Shown piece after piece: positions 43,461-43,811 of a DNA stretch of 43,811 bases. A program made the translations under genes and the position numbers. This DNA is from Rhodanobacter sp. 67-28 (GTDB lineage: Bacteria; Pseudomonadota; Gammaproteobacteria; Xanthomonadales; Rhodanobacteraceae): NCBI GenBank assembly GCA_001898415.1, contig MKTU01000046.1, forward strand, positions 1 to 43,811. The letters are read 5' to 3'. Within the stretch, counting starts at the first letter, position 1. Each line of letters begins with the position of its first letter. The notes beneath the pieces were generated by a model. The model was not told where the DNA came from and did not search any database. It worked only from the letters and a program-made list of their open reading frames with translations.

Positions 43461-43811
43461 ATGAGTCAAGTCAGGCACCTGCTGCAAACCAAGGGCAGCA
43501 CCATCTTCAGCGTGGCACCCGATGCCCCGGTGCTGGAGGCGATCAAGCAGATGGCCGAACACCGCATCGGCGCGTTGCTGGTGCTGGCCAACGGCGAACT
43601 GGTCGGCGTGGTCTCCGAACGCGATTACGCGCGCAAGGTGATCCTGCAGGGCAAGTCCTCCTCGCAGACCGCCGTGTCGGACATCATGTCCGGCACGCCG
43701 ATCACGGTCGGCCCGGACACCGACGTGTTCGACTGCATGCGCCTGTGCACCGACCGTCGCATCCGCCACCTGCCGGTGGTCGAGGACGGCAAGCTGGTCG
43801 GCGTGATCTCG
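43461..43811 (+). CDS. CBS-domain protein, 3' end outside window
   Basis: The frame is open from ATG 43461 to the window edge (117 codons seen). Two CBS domains are visible: TIFSVAPDAPVLEAIKQMAEHRIGALLVLANGELVGVVSERDYARKV (described in part) and SDIMSGTPITVGPDTDVFDCMRLCTDRRIRHLPVVEDGKLVGVIS, the typical pair of stand-alone CBS proteins of about 140 residues. Such proteins bind adenine nucleotides and act as energy sensors; partner unknown. AGGAGA lies about six bases before the ATG, and a -10-like TAGACT at 43416-43421. Confidence 0.88.
   Translation, partial: MSQVRHLLQTKGSTIFSVAPDAPVLEAIKQMAEHRIGALLVLANGELVGVVSERDYARKVILQGKSSSQTAVSDIMSGTPITVGPDTDVFDCMRLCTDRRIRHLPVVEDGKLVGVIS

Overview
This is a high-GC gammaproteobacterial chromosome segment. 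The best fit is the Xanthomonadales, probably the Rhodanobacter/Dyella/Luteibacter group. That placement is an inference from gene content: a SAM-I riboswitch ahead of a metX-metB-homoserine dehydrogenase operon, GTAG-type REP repeats, several apparently leaderless promoters, and GTP-type PEP carboxykinase. I saw no phage, integrase, CRISPR array, rRNA or tRNA. Most of the window is ordinary core and metabolic chromosome. The accessory signal lies in repeats, RNA switches and a few small unknown genes.

Layout. 1-2424: end of a cytochrome b561 gene, a YceI protein and a membrane-associated GTPase. 2454-4340: two REP families around a small glutaredoxin-like gene and sdaA (serine to pyruvate). 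4447-8371: an APC amino-acid permease, a second YceI protein and a DHA2 exporter. 8388-12028 (minus): the methionine operon metX-metB-hom. Its leader holds a SAM-I riboswitch, a consensus -35 box and three tandem 8-bp boxes resembling MetJ sites. 12148-14665: a 2OG-Fe dioxygenase, a DUF1304 membrane protein, an M24 peptidase-like protein and an unknown gene behind a possible sigma-54 promoter. 14902-21375: a solitary EF-G, then kup followed by a shortened KdpD-type kinase and KdpE. 21454-25151: two paralogous secreted M20 peptidases flanking mntP, which has a manganese (yybP-ykoY) riboswitch. 25207-26229: a lower-GC segment with a ChaN/TraB-like secreted protein. 26337-28921: prfC and a CPBP protease. 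28925-33493: a fatty-acid operon (alpha/beta hydrolase, fadE, DUF4442 thioesterase) facing a TetR regulator. 33613-37475: pckG and an ECF sigma/anti-sigma/DUF4097 operon. 37466-38479: a 36-bp-arm palindrome and a putative outer-membrane protein. 38755-41655: a GAF-GAF-GGDEF-EAL protein. 41665-43811: hslO, mtgA and the start of a CBS-domain gene.

How the parts connect. Carbon handling recurs: serine deamination, beta-oxidation and gluconeogenesis all feed pyruvate, acetyl-CoA or PEP. Metabolite sensing by RNA occurs twice (SAM, Mn2+). Potassium uptake by Kup appears to be paired with a Kdp-type two-component system although no kdpFABC is present here. The observations I rate highest are the layered control of the met operon, two genes whose stop codon is the TAG of a REP element's GTAG foot, and the kup-kdpDE arrangement.
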